Positions 18,488 through 27,300 of a stretch of DNA of 64,000 nt are shown here, piece by piece. Both the position numbers and the translations under genes were made by a program. This DNA is from CAWCUZ01 sp963798795 (GTDB lineage: Bacteria; Acidobacteriota; Vicinamibacteria; Vicinamibacterales; SCN-69-37). The notes beneath the pieces are model-generated. The model saw only the letters and a program-made list of their open reading frames with translations. It was not told where the DNA came from and made no database searches. Where the stretch lies: the NCBI GenBank assembly GCA_963798795.1, contig CAWCUZ010000002.1:1178001-1242000 (forward strand), in the 5' to 3' direction. Numbering within the stretch: the first letter of the stretch is position 1; the number at the start of each line of letters is the position of its first letter.

Positions 18488-18549
18488 GATGAGACGCTCG
18501 GCAGCGTGCAGCCGAAGGCCCAGGGCCGAAAGCCCAGCGCCGCGAGCGG

Positions 18550-19058
18550 CTACCGTCCGCGTTTCCGCGGGCGCGCCGCGGCGTTCTTGTCGACGCGCAG
18601 TTTCCACGCGGCGCGGAGCGCGCCCGTCAGGACGTCACGATTCGCCTTCGCGAGCCGTACGTGCGTCGCGCCCATGCGGCCCCAGCCGCCGGCGACCGCC
18701 AGGAACACCTCAGGCGCATCCGCGACGAAATCGGCCTGCATCTGCGGCGTCAGGGTCCGTCCGGCAATACGTGCGTCATTCCGGGCGCCGAGGCGCCCGG
18801 AATCGCAAGGCGCGAGGAGGGAACATGCCGGGCGCATGTGACCGACGAGCAACGCAGCGAGGCGGGATGCATCGGCGGCCGGAATGACGCACGTATTGCC
18901 GGACGGACCCTCAGCATCAGGTTGCCGAATCCGTCCTTCACCGACGCGAGCGTGGCGAAGATGCGGCCGCCGACGCGGAAATCCACGGCGCCCATGTGGG
19001 AGCCCTCCTCGGCGCCGTCGAAGCTCAGCGCAATCCGGCGGAAATCCGCGGCCGTCAT
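18550..19058 (-). pseudogene. MmcQ/YjbR-family protein, interrupted by a MITE
   Basis: The N-terminal part (MTAADFRRIALSFDGAEEGS, GFGNLML) and the C-terminal part (TPQMQADFVADAPEVFLAVA, GGWGRMGATHVRLAKANRDV) belong to one MmcQ/YjbR-like DNA-binding protein. The 158-bp repeat 18753-18910 and a TCA duplication sit between them. Taking these out leaves 348 nt, exactly 116 codons. In its present state the N-terminal half continues into the repeat and gives a chimera of about 100 residues. The start overlaps the stop of the aspartyl protease gene upstream. Confidence 0.85.
18753..18910. repeat. MITE-like element, copy 1
   Basis: 158 bp with perfect inverted ends of about 32 bp (GGGTCCGTCCGGC, then AATAC, then GTGCGTCATTCCGG). 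TCA is duplicated on both sides (18750-18752, 18911-18913). It has no coding capacity. A second copy is at 38532-38688 with the same outer and inner arm sequences but ACTCA in place of AATAC in both arms. The TNA-type 3-bp duplication is known from some IS5-family groups, which may supply the transposase; none is in this window. Confidence 0.9.
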
Positions 19059-19441
19059 CGTTGACTGGCAGGCCAGGACTGCGACTTGAGCGGCAGCTTC
19101 ATCGGACGCAGTTCGCGGCGGAATGGATCCAGCACCAGGCCGAATCCCTCCAGGGTCGTGGCGCCGAGCAGGGGATCGTCGCCTGGCTCTCCGACGATGA
19201 CCATGGAATCGCCTCGTCGATCGTCGTACTCGAATGTGGCGGTGGCCAGCCGTCGCGTGATGACCCGGCCGTCCGCGAGGACGAACTCGCGGGTCGAATG
19301 CGGCTTGATACCGAGCTTGCGCAGGGTGGCGCCGGGGACCAGCGAGTAGACAGCCCCCGAATCAACGAGGCAGTCGACGTCAACGGCGCGGTGACCGTTC
19401 GCGGGATTCCCGACGCGCACCTTCACGAAGGTCAATCCCAC
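19055..19441 (-). CDS. Retropepsin-like (clan AA) aspartyl protease
   Basis: 128 residues, single domain. The catalytic motif is CLVDSGAVYSLVPGATL (D-S-G), and the second conserved glycine-rich turn is LLGATTLEGFGLVLDPF. The size fits single-domain members, which work as dimers. No signal peptide. It is followed with a 4-bp overlap by the disrupted MmcQ-like gene. Substrate unknown. Confidence 0.8.
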   Translation of the reverse strand: MGLTFVKVRVGNPANGHRAVDVDCLVDSGAVYSLVPGATLRKLGIKPHSTREFVLADGRVITRRLATATFEYDDRRGDSMVIVGEPGDDPLLGATTLEGFGLVLDPFRRELRPMKLPLKSQSWPASQR

Positions 19442-19540
19442 TGGCGTGTCTCCGGTCCATTATGACATCGGGAGGGCGGAACGAGGGCAATCGCGCGCGC
19501 AGCACGGGCTGCTGGAATGGTTCGCGTCCGGAGAACGCTC

Positions 19541-19805
19541 ATGTCGCAGTTGCATCGCATCACTGTAGACAGCAATGTCTGTGCAGGGCGCCCGTGCATT
19601 CGCGGGCTTCGCATTCGTGTCAAGGACATCCTCGACATGCTGGCCAGCGGGGCCAGTCACCCGCAGATCCTCGCAGATTCCCCGTATCCTATGGGTCCGC
19701 TTCGGCAACACCACAACGTCCGAACTGCTTGGCCGTTTCGATGCGCACTGGCCCGCTGCACTCGAAGCCCTATCGAGAGGTGACGGAGTGATCGAACTCA
19801 GCTGA
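19541..19805 (+). pseudogene. DUF433 antitoxin / DUF5615 toxin remnant fused by deletion
   Basis: The first 50 codons (MSQLHRITVDSNVCAGRPCI, RGLRIRVKDILDMLASG, ILADSPY) are a typical DUF433 protein. After this the sequence jumps, in another frame, to ILWVRFGNTTTSELLGRFDA and ends ALSRGDGVIELS, the C-terminus of DUF5615 PIN-like proteins. These families normally form an antitoxin-toxin pair. The end of the first gene and most of the second are missing, so this is a dead module. Confidence 0.7.
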
Positions 19806-19918
19806 GCTGGCGCAAGGCCCGCCACGGCTGGCCACGCACCCGCGGCGGGCGGCCGATCGCCCTCGCGACCAGGTGTTTCGGAGCCCAAAGCCGAAAGCCC
19901 AGTACGATATGCGCAGCT

Positions 19919-20986
19919 ATGTCCTCTCTCTTCACCGGCGCCGTCATCGTCGCGCCCATGACCAAGGGGTCGAACCTCCCGTACCGGCGGCTCTGCGCCG
20001 AGCTGGGCGCGCGCGTGCTGGTGAGCGAGATGGTGGTGGCACGGCGGCTGAAGCAGCGCCGGCGGAGCGAGTTCGCGCTGATCCGGCGGGCGCCCGACGA
20101 GCCGTGCTTCGGCGTGCAGCTCGCCGGCAATCAGCCGGACGAGATGGCGTGGGCGGCCGCGCTGGCGGAAGCGCGCGGCGCGAATTTCGTGGACATCAAC
20201 CTCGGCTGCCCGATCGATCACTTCACGCGCAAGGGGCTGGGCGCGGCGGTGGCGCGGCAACCCAGGCGGGTGGCGAAGATGGTCGCGGCCATGCGCGCCG
20301 CGGTTCAGGTGCCGGTCACGATCAAGATTCGGCTCGGCTGGTCGGACGCGGATCGGAATGCGCTCGAGGTCGCGCGCGCGGCCGTCGACGCCGGCGCCGC
20401 CGCCGTCACGGTGCACGGCCGCACGCGGCAGGCCCGCTACCGGCATCCCGCGGACTGGCAGGCGATCGGCGAAATCGCCGCGGCGCTCCCGGTGCCCGTG
20501 ATCGGCAACGGCGACCTGCTCTATCCGCACGAGATCGCCGAGCGGCTGGCGCAGTCGGGCTGCGCCGGCGTGATGATCGCGCGCGGCGCGCTCATCAAGC
20601 CGTGGATCTTCCGTGAGGTGATCGACGGCTACCGTGACATCACGGCCGACGAGCGGCTCGCCATCTATCGCCGGTACGTCGCCCTCGGCCGCGAGCATTG
20701 GGGCGACGACGAGCACGGGCGCGTGCGGCTGCGCGAGTTCCTGCGCTGGCACGCCGGGTTCTGGTGCCGCTACGTGCCTCGCCGGCCCGACGGCACCTGG
20801 CCCTCGATGCAGCAGCGCGAGTCGTTCGAGCCGCGGTCGCCGCTCGACGCGCTGCTGGCTCGGAACGACGACGCGGCGCTCGACTACGTGACGGACCAGT
20901 TGCTGGACGCCGGCGATTTCGCCGCGCCGCCTGACGCTGAGGCGGTGGATCGCCGCAGCGAACGTGAAGAGGTCGAGGCGGGATGA
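19919..20986 (+). CDS. tRNA-dihydrouridine synthase
   Basis: 355 residues, FMN-dependent TIM barrel that reduces uridine in tRNA. Visible: VAPMTKGSNLPYRRLC near the N-terminus, FVDINLGCPIDHFTRKGLGA with the catalytic cysteine, TIKIRLGW, AVTVHGRTRQARYRHPADW and VIGNGDLL for FMN binding. KGSNLPYRRLC and the overall pattern recall the Dus3-like branch more than DusA/B/C, but I cannot assign the position modified. The C-terminal 80 residues are a helical recognition domain. ATG at 19919, with a TACGAT -10-like element 8 bp before it. Confidence 0.88.
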   Translation: MSSLFTGAVIVAPMTKGSNLPYRRLCAELGARVLVSEMVVARRLKQRRRSEFALIRRAPDEPCFGVQLAGNQPDEMAWAAALAEARGANFVDINLGCPIDHFTRKGLGAAVARQPRRVAKMVAAMRAAVQVPVTIKIRLGWSDADRNALEVARAAVDAGAAAVTVHGRTRQARYRHPADWQAIGEIAAALPVPVIGNGDLLYPHEIAERLAQSGCAGVMIARGALIKPWIFREVIDGYRDITADERLAIYRRYVALGREHWGDDEHGRVRLREFLRWHAGFWCRYVPRRPDGTWPSMQQRESFEPRSPLDALLARNDDAALDYVTDQLLDAGDFAAPPDAEAVDRRSEREEVEAG

Positions 20987-21027
20987 GGGAAAGGCAGAGG
21001 ACAGAGGGAAGGGGCCGGGAAGTTCGC

Positions 21028-21115
21028 TAGAATTGTGGAAGCTCCCGTCACCCTTCTGCCTTCTGCCTTCTGCCTTCTGCCTTCTGCCTTCTGCCTTCTG
21101 CCTTTTGCCTTTGCC
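21028..21115 (+). repeat. Promoter-like site and TTCTGCC heptamer repeat leader
   Basis: TAGAAT (21028-21033) could be a -10 element. It is followed by seven perfect TTCTGCC units (21054-21102), one TTTTGCC and one TTTGCC, ending 6 bp before the ATG at 21121. If transcribed, the leader would be a C/U-only repeat with no Shine-Dalgarno sequence. Confidence 0.75.
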
Positions 21116-21120
21116 TTCCC

Positions 21121-21996
21121 ATGCGCTTCCTGACCCTTGCCCTCACCGCCGCCCTCCTGACCGCGCAGACGTCCGGCTACCGCGCCGAGATCCAGGCCTT
21201 CCAGAAGCAGCGCGAGGCCGAGATCGGCGGGCCGACCGGCTGGATTGCCCTTGCTGACCTCCAGTGGCTGACCCCCGGCACGCACACGATCGGCCGCGCG
21301 GCGTCGAATGACATCGTCCTCAACGCGCCGTCCGCGCCGCCGAAGCTGGGCACGCTGACCGTGACCGGCACGGGCGCCACACTGGCCGTTGCGCCGAACG
21401 TCAAGGCGCGCGTGAAAGACGAGCCTGTCACCACTGCGACGCTGAAGGCCGGCACGTCGTCCGACGACGGCTTGGAGGTCGGCGGCATGACGGTGGTGCT
21501 GATCCGGCGCGGCGATCGGATGGCGCTGCGGGTCTGGGACGAGAGCGCGCCGGCGCGCCGGAACTTCCACGGGCTCGTCTGGTACCCGATCGATCCGAGC
21601 TGGCGATTCGACGCGCGCTGGGTGCCGCACGATCCGGTGCCGCGCGTGAAGATCGTCAACATCCTGGGCGAGCTGGTCGAGATGCCGAATCCCGGCTCCG
21701 TGGAGTTCGCGCGCGACGGACAGACGTACCGCCTGGAGGCACTGCTCGAGTCCGACGACGCGGACCAGTTGTTCTTCATGTTCCGCGACGGGACGAGCGG
21801 TAAAGAGACGTACGTGGCGGGCCGCTATCTGTACACCGATCTCCCGAAAGACGGCCACGTCGTCGTCGACTTCAATCGCGCGGACAACCCGCCGTGCGCG
21901 TTCACCGATTTCGCCACCTGCCCGCTGCCACCGCCGCGCAATCGGCTGACGCTGCGCGTGACGGCCGGCGAGCTGAACCACGCGCATGGCGGCTGA
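21121..21996 (+). CDS. DUF1684 family secreted protein
   Basis: 291 residues with a short signal peptide (LTLALTAALLTAQT). The N-terminal half resembles an FHA-like beta fold (PGTHTIGRAASNDIVL). The C-terminal half has the DUF1684 signatures FRDGTSGKETYVAGRYLY, VVVDFNRADNPPCAFTDF and CPLPPPRNRLTLRVTAGE. The family is of unknown biochemical function and is widespread in bacteria. First gene of a possible three-gene operon with the next two, which overlap. Confidence 0.85.
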   Translation: MRFLTLALTAALLTAQTSGYRAEIQAFQKQREAEIGGPTGWIALADLQWLTPGTHTIGRAASNDIVLNAPSAPPKLGTLTVTGTGATLAVAPNVKARVKDEPVTTATLKAGTSSDDGLEVGGMTVVLIRRGDRMALRVWDESAPARRNFHGLVWYPIDPSWRFDARWVPHDPVPRVKIVNILGELVEMPNPGSVEFARDGQTYRLEALLESDDADQLFFMFRDGTSGKETYVAGRYLYTDLPKDGHVVVDFNRADNPPCAFTDFATCPLPPPRNRLTLRVTAGELNHAHGG

Positions 21997-22210
21997 GCGC
22001 CTCCCGGGTTGGCGCCCGGCCGACGTGACCCGGCTGCTCAACTTCGGCGTGCGTCTGGCCGTTGTCTGTCCACCCGGCACCGTCCGATTCAGCAGCCGAT
22101 TCGAGGGGCTGATGACCGATCCGCGGATGCACGCGGATTTCGGCGTCTTCGACACGCGCGAGGCGGCGCGCGCGTGGCTCGCGCGCACGGGGCCCGCGGT
22201 CGCGCCGTGA
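21986..22210 (+). CDS. Hypothetical 74-residue protein
   Basis: Overlaps the end of the DUF1684 gene by 11 bp and its TGA overlaps the GTG of the next gene, so it is embedded in the operon. Contains VTRLLNFGVRLAVVCPPGTV and FGVFDTREAARAWLARTG, an alpha/beta pattern with no family I recognise. It has no signal peptide or membrane helix. The tight overlaps on both sides are the main reason to believe it is real. Confidence 0.6.
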   Translation: MAAERLPGWRPADVTRLLNFGVRLAVVCPPGTVRFSSRFEGLMTDPRMHADFGVFDTREAARAWLARTGPAVAP

Positions 22211-23001
22211 TCGTCGCCCTCGCTTCTCCACGCGTGGCGACCTCGGTCGACGATGCACTCGGCAGGGTGGAGGCCTGCGTGGCGGATGCGGCCGGGCGGG
22301 GTGCGCGCATCGTGTGCTTTCCCGAAGCCTACGTGCCGGGTCTGCGCGGCCTGGATTTCGACGTGGCGGCGTTCGATCGCGTGCAGCAGGCCGCCGTGCT
22401 CGAGGCGGCGGCCGGGGTTGTGCGGGCACGGCACATCGCGGTCGTTCTCGGGATGGAGTGGATCACGGACGCCGGTCGTCACATCGCGGCCGCCGTGTTC
22501 GATGAGTCGGGTGTGCTGCAGGGCATTCAGACGAAAACCCAGCTCGATCCGACCGAAGAGGCACACTACGTCGCGGGCGACGGCCGGCGGATCTTCCAAC
22601 TCGGCGATCTGACGTTCGGCGTCGCCATCTGTCACGAGGGGTTCCGGTACCCGGAGACGGTCCGATGGGCGGCCTCGCGCGGCGCGCAGCTCGTCTTCCA
22701 CCCGCACTGCACCGGCAGCGACCGGAAGGGCGTGGTCCCGGCGCAATGGGGCGCCGTCGAATCGCCCTACTACGAAAAGGCCGTGATGTGCCGCGCGCTC
22801 GAGAACACGATCTACGTGGCGAGCGTGAACTACGCGTTCCGCTTTCAGGAGTCGGCCACGAGCGTGATCGGCCCGTCGGGCGATTGCCTGGCGGCGCTGC
22901 GGTACGGCGAGGCCGGCGTGCTCGTGCACGACCTGGACCTCACCGCCGCGACCGGTCTGCTCGCCCGCCGCTACGCGCCGGAACGGGACAGGCAGGGTTG
23001 A
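22207..23001 (+). CDS. Carbon-nitrogen hydrolase (nitrilase superfamily)
   Basis: 264 residues from a GTG start inside the preceding stop (GTGA). The catalytic triad is visible: E in IVCFPEAYVPGL, K in QTKTQLDPTEE, C in FGVAICHEGFRYPE. A further glutamate is in RALENTIYVASVN. Substrate cannot be read from the sequence; single-domain members hydrolyse amides, nitriles or N-carbamoyl compounds. Confidence 0.88.
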   Translation: MIVALASPRVATSVDDALGRVEACVADAAGRGARIVCFPEAYVPGLRGLDFDVAAFDRVQQAAVLEAAAGVVRARHIAVVLGMEWITDAGRHIAAAVFDESGVLQGIQTKTQLDPTEEAHYVAGDGRRIFQLGDLTFGVAICHEGFRYPETVRWAASRGAQLVFHPHCTGSDRKGVVPAQWGAVESPYYEKAVMCRALENTIYVASVNYAFRFQESATSVIGPSGDCLAALRYGEAGVLVHDLDLTAATGLLARRYAPERDRQG

Positions 23002-23002
23002 A

Positions 23003-23092
23003 CGTCAATCGGCAATCGGCAATCGGCAATCGAGAAAAATCGGCAATCGCAAATCGGCAATCGCAAATCGGCAATCGCAAATACGGCGTGGC
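23003..23092. repeat. CGGCAAT/CGCAAAT tandem repeat
   Basis: After the hydrolase stop: four CGGCAAT units, an AAAA interruption, then alternating CGGCAAT and CGCAAAT units. AT-richer than its surroundings. No coding potential. Confidence 0.8.
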
Positions 23093-23206
23093 GGTTCCTG
23101 CACCCTCCGGTCCCGCCAAGGGTTGCAGAATCTGCGCGCTCCGCGCGCCGGAGCCCTGATTTCCGGCCACGTTGCCGCGGGCACGCCGTTCGCACCGGGC
23201 GCCGTC

Positions 23207-23554
23207 ATGCCTCACTCGACGGTTTCGCTCGAGATGCGCGTCCGGCAATTCGCAGTGGACCTTCTGGACTTCGCACGGCGGGTGGATCGTGTACCGCGCA
23301 TGCGGCAGGTGGCGCATGAACTCGAGGCCGCGGCGCGCGGCATGGCCACGGCCGGGCGCGCGGCGCGGCAGGGCGTGCGCCTCACGCGCGCCGAGTCCGC
23401 GTCGCTCGCGGCCGACTACGTCGAAGACGCGGTCCTGTGGCTGCAGGTGGTCGAGACGAGTTGTCCGCGGCTCGCGCGTGAAGCGGTGCGGCTGGTCGAC
23501 GACGGGCGCAGGGCGCGCACGGCGCTGGCTGCGCGCGCGGCGCATCTTCTATAG
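23207..23554 (+). CDS. Four-helix-bundle protein
   Basis: 115 residues from ATG 23207; an upstream ATG at 23123 would lengthen it into low-similarity sequence. Almost entirely helical, with amphipathic stretches VRQFAVDLLDFARRVDRVP, HELEAAARGMATAGRAARQG and YVEDAVLWLQVVETSCPRL. The pattern resembles the small four-helix-bundle proteins related to 23S rRNA intervening sequences, whose role is unclear. Ends 28 bp before the sdhC start. Confidence 0.6.
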   Translation: MPHSTVSLEMRVRQFAVDLLDFARRVDRVPRMRQVAHELEAAARGMATAGRAARQGVRLTRAESASLAADYVEDAVLWLQVVETSCPRLAREAVRLVDDGRRARTALAARAAHLL

Positions 23555-23582
23555 AATATGAGCGCCCACGGAGGGGCGGATT

Positions 23583-24389
23583 TTGGCAGACGCACGTCCG
23601 TTGTTGCCGGTTCGCGGGTTCGGACAGACGGCTCGTCGCGACACCTGGTGGCTCCAGCCGACCATCACCTTTCTCATCCTCTCGGTCTTCATCGTCTACG
23701 GCATCTGGGCGGCGCTGCAGAACGCGAACTTCGAATACGGACCATATCTGTCGCCGATGTTCTCGCCGCTGCTGTTCGGCCCGTCGCCGCACGCGTGGTT
23801 CGGCGGACCGCTGCAGCCGACGTGGTGGCCGACGGCCCTGCCGTATTCAGCGGCCGTGTTCATCCTGTGGGGCCCGCTCGGGTTCCGCTTCACCTGCTAC
23901 TACTACCGCGGCGCCTACTACAAGGCGTTCTGGGCCGATCCGCCGAACTGCGCCGTTGGCGAGCCGCGCAAGAGCTATCTGGGTGAACGCTGGTTCCCGC
24001 TGGTCCTGCAGAACATCCACCGCTATTTCCTGTATGTCGCGCTCTTCTTCCTCGTGATTCTCGCCATCGACGTGTGGAAGGCGTTCTGGTTCACCGACGC
24101 CAACGGGGTCGTGCGCTTCGGCATGGGCGTGGGCACCGTCGTGCTGCTCACGAATGTCGTCCTGCTGAGCGGCTACACGCTGGGCTGCCACTCGCTGCGC
24201 CACCTCATCGGCGGCCGGCTCGACGCGATGGCGGGCCGGAAGGCGACGAAGACCGCCTACACCTGCGCCAGCGCGTTGAACCGCGGCCACATGCGGTGGG
24301 CGTGGGCGAGTCTCATTTTCGTCGGCTTCACGGACCTGTACGTGCGGATGTGCGCGATGGGCATCTGGACCGACTTCCGGCTGTTCTGA
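23583..24389 (+). CDS. sdhC: Succinate dehydrogenase membrane anchor (cytochrome b-like)
   Basis: 268 residues, TTG start with GGAGGGG about 7 bp upstream; a TAGAAT box lies at 23552-23557. Five or six transmembrane helices (for example ITFLILSVFIVYGIWAAL, FLYVALFFLVILAIDVW, VGTVVLLTNVVLLSGYTLG). Conserved histidines in NIHRYF, CHSLRHLIGG and NRGHMRW are candidate heme or quinone-site ligands. Size and gene order match the Sdh1-type enzymes of Actinobacteria, with a single large anchor and no separate SdhD. Followed after 1 bp by sdhA. Confidence 0.8.
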   Translation: MADARPLLPVRGFGQTARRDTWWLQPTITFLILSVFIVYGIWAALQNANFEYGPYLSPMFSPLLFGPSPHAWFGGPLQPTWWPTALPYSAAVFILWGPLGFRFTCYYYRGAYYKAFWADPPNCAVGEPRKSYLGERWFPLVLQNIHRYFLYVALFFLVILAIDVWKAFWFTDANGVVRFGMGVGTVVLLTNVVLLSGYTLGCHSLRHLIGGRLDAMAGRKATKTAYTCASALNRGHMRWAWASLIFVGFTDLYVRMCAMGIWTDFRLF

Positions 24390-27300
24390 CATGGATCATC
24401 CCATCATCGACCACGACGTCCTGGTGATTGGCGCTGGCGGCGCGGGCCTGCGCGCGGCCATCGAGGCCTCGGCTCAGGGCGCGAGCACGGGCGTCGTGTG
24501 CAAATCGCTGCTCGGCAAGGCGCACACCGTCATGGCGGAAGGCGGCATGGCGGCGGCGCTGGCCAACGTCGACGACCGCGACAACTGGCGCGTCCATTTC
24601 GCCGACACGATGCGCGGGGGCCAGTACCTGAACAACTGGCGGATGGCCGAGCTGCACGCCAAGGAAGCCCCCGACCGGGTGCGCGAGCTCGAGGCGTGGG
24701 GCGCGGTGTTCGACCGGACGACGGACGGCCGCATCCTGCAGCGCAATTTCGGCGGCCATCGCTATCCGCGCCTGGCGCACGTGGGCGACCGGACCGGGCT
24801 CGAGATGATCCGGACGCTCCAGGATCATGGCGTGCACCGCGGCATCACCTTCTACATGGAAACGACCGTCGTCGGCCTGCTCACCGACGACGGGCGGGTG
24901 TCGGGAGCGGTGGCCTACGACCGGGAGCGCGGCCGGTTCCACACGTACCGGGCGAAGGCGGTCGTGGTGGCCACGGGGGGCCTGGGCCGGGCGTTCCGGA
25001 TCACCAGCAACAGCTGGGAGTACACCGGCGACGGCTACGCGCTCGCGTACGACATCGGCGCGGCGCTGCAGGACATGGAATTCATCCAGTTCCATCCCAC
25101 CGGGATGGTCTGGCCGCCGAGCGTCAAGGGCATTCTGGTGACCGAGGGCGTGCGCGGCGAGGGCGGCATTCTCCTGAACAAGGACGGGCGCCGGTTCATG
25201 TTCGACGACATCCCGGAGAACTACAAGTCGCAGACGGCGAGCGACGAGGAAGAGGGCTGGCGCTACGTGGTGGGCGACAAGGCGGCGCGGCGGCCGCCCG
25301 AGCTGCTCACCCGCGACCACGTGGCGCGGTGCATCGTCCGCGAGATCAAGGCCGGCCGCGGAAGTCCGCACGGCGGAGTGTTCCTCGACATCGCGTGGAT
25401 CAAGCGCAAGCTGCCCCACTCGGCGGACCACATCAAGCGCAAGCTGCCGAGCATGTATCACCAGTTCAAGCAGCTCGCTGACATCGACATCACCGAAAAG
25501 CCGATGGAAGTCGGGCCGACGACCCACTACACGATGGGCGGCATCCGGGTGGACGGCGATACGCAGATGTCGACGGTGCCCGGACTGTTCGCCGCCGGCG
25601 AAACGGCGGCCGGGCTGCACGGCGCCAACCGGCTCGGCGGCAACTCGCTGTCCGATCTGCTCGTGTTCGGCAAGCGCGCCGGCGAATACGCGGCGGCGTA
25701 CGCGCGGGAGCACGGCACGGTACGGCTCGACGAGCGCCAGGTCGACACGGCGACCCGCCGGGCCCTGGGGCCGTTCGACCGCGGCGCGTCGGGCGAAAAC
25801 CCGTACACGATTCAGCAGGACCTGCAGGCGGCGATGCAGGACCTGGTCGGCATCGTCCGGAGCGAGCCCGAGATGCGCGAGGCGCTCGACCGGATCGTGG
25901 CGCTGCGGGATCGGGCGGAGCGGGCGGGCGTCGGCGGCAACCGCGAGTACAACAATGGCTGGCACACCGCGGTCGATCTGCACAACCTGCTGACGGTGTC
26001 GGAAGCGATCGCACGGGCCGGACTCGAGCGCCAGGAAAGCCGGGGGGCGCATTTCCGGGAGGACCGGCCCGGCAAGGCCGACGAATTTGGCGCGATCAAC
26101 ATCCTGATTCGCAAGGGCCCGGACGGCGCCATGACGCTGAGCCGGCTGCCGCTGCCGGAGATTCCGGCCGAGCTGAAGCAGGTGATCGAGGAGAACAAGT
26201 AGGCATGGCCACGCAGACGTTTCGCATCTTCCGCGGCGCCCACGGCACGGGCCGGCTGGAGGACTACCCGACCGAAACCAGCGAAGGGATGGTCGTGCTG
26301 GACGCCGTGCACGCGATTCAGGCGGCGCAGGCGCCCGATCTGGCCTGCCGCTGGAACTGCAAGGCGGGCAAGTGCGGGTCGTGCTCGGCGGAAATCAACG
26401 GCAAGCCGCGGCTGATGTGCATGACGCGGCTCAACCAGCTGCCGGCCGACCAGCCGGTCACCGTGGAGCCGATCCGCGCGTTCCCGCACGTGAAGGATCT
26501 CGTCACGGATGTGTCGTGGAACTTCGAGGTCAAGAAGCGGATCAAGCCGTTCAAGCCGCGCAAGCCGGACGCCCCGGACGGCACGTGGCGCATGGCGCAG
26601 TCCGATATCGATCGTGTGCAGGAGTTCCGCAAGTGCATCGAGTGCTTCCTGTGCCAGGACGTCTGCCACGTCCTGCGCGATCACCACAAGCACGCCGAGT
26701 TCATCGGGCCCCGGTTTCTCGTGCACGTCGCGGCACTCGAAATGCATCCGCTCGACACGGAGGACCGGACGGCCGAGCTGCGGCAGGACTTCGGAATCGG
26801 CTACTGCAACATCACCAAGTGCTGCACGAAGGTGTGTCCCGAGTCGATCACGATCACCGACAACGCCATCATTCCGCTCAAGGAGCGCGTCGTCGATCGG
26901 TTCTACGACCCGGTCAGCCGACTGCTGCGGGTCTTGCGGGGACGGGAGCGTTTTCCACAGATCTGACCGGTTCGGGGACAGAGGCAACCGGCCCCGCTCT
27001 GCCCTCGGTCCCCGAACCAGCCAGATCTGTGGAAAACGCTCCCGTCCCCCTACACCAGCGACGCCACCAGAAATCCCAGAAACGTTCCGACCGCGTTTCC
27101 CAGCGAGCCCAGCAGGATGCCGGGCACGAGCAGGTCCTCGCGGCCGAGGCTCTTGGCCAGGGCCAGGGCCGAGGTGCTGCCGCCGACGTTCGCCTGCGAG
27201 GCAACCGCCGCGCCATCGAGGTCCATCCGGAAGATCCACGCGGCACCAAACGTGATCGCGCCGTGCACGGCCACCGTGATCGCCGCGAACGCGAAGATCA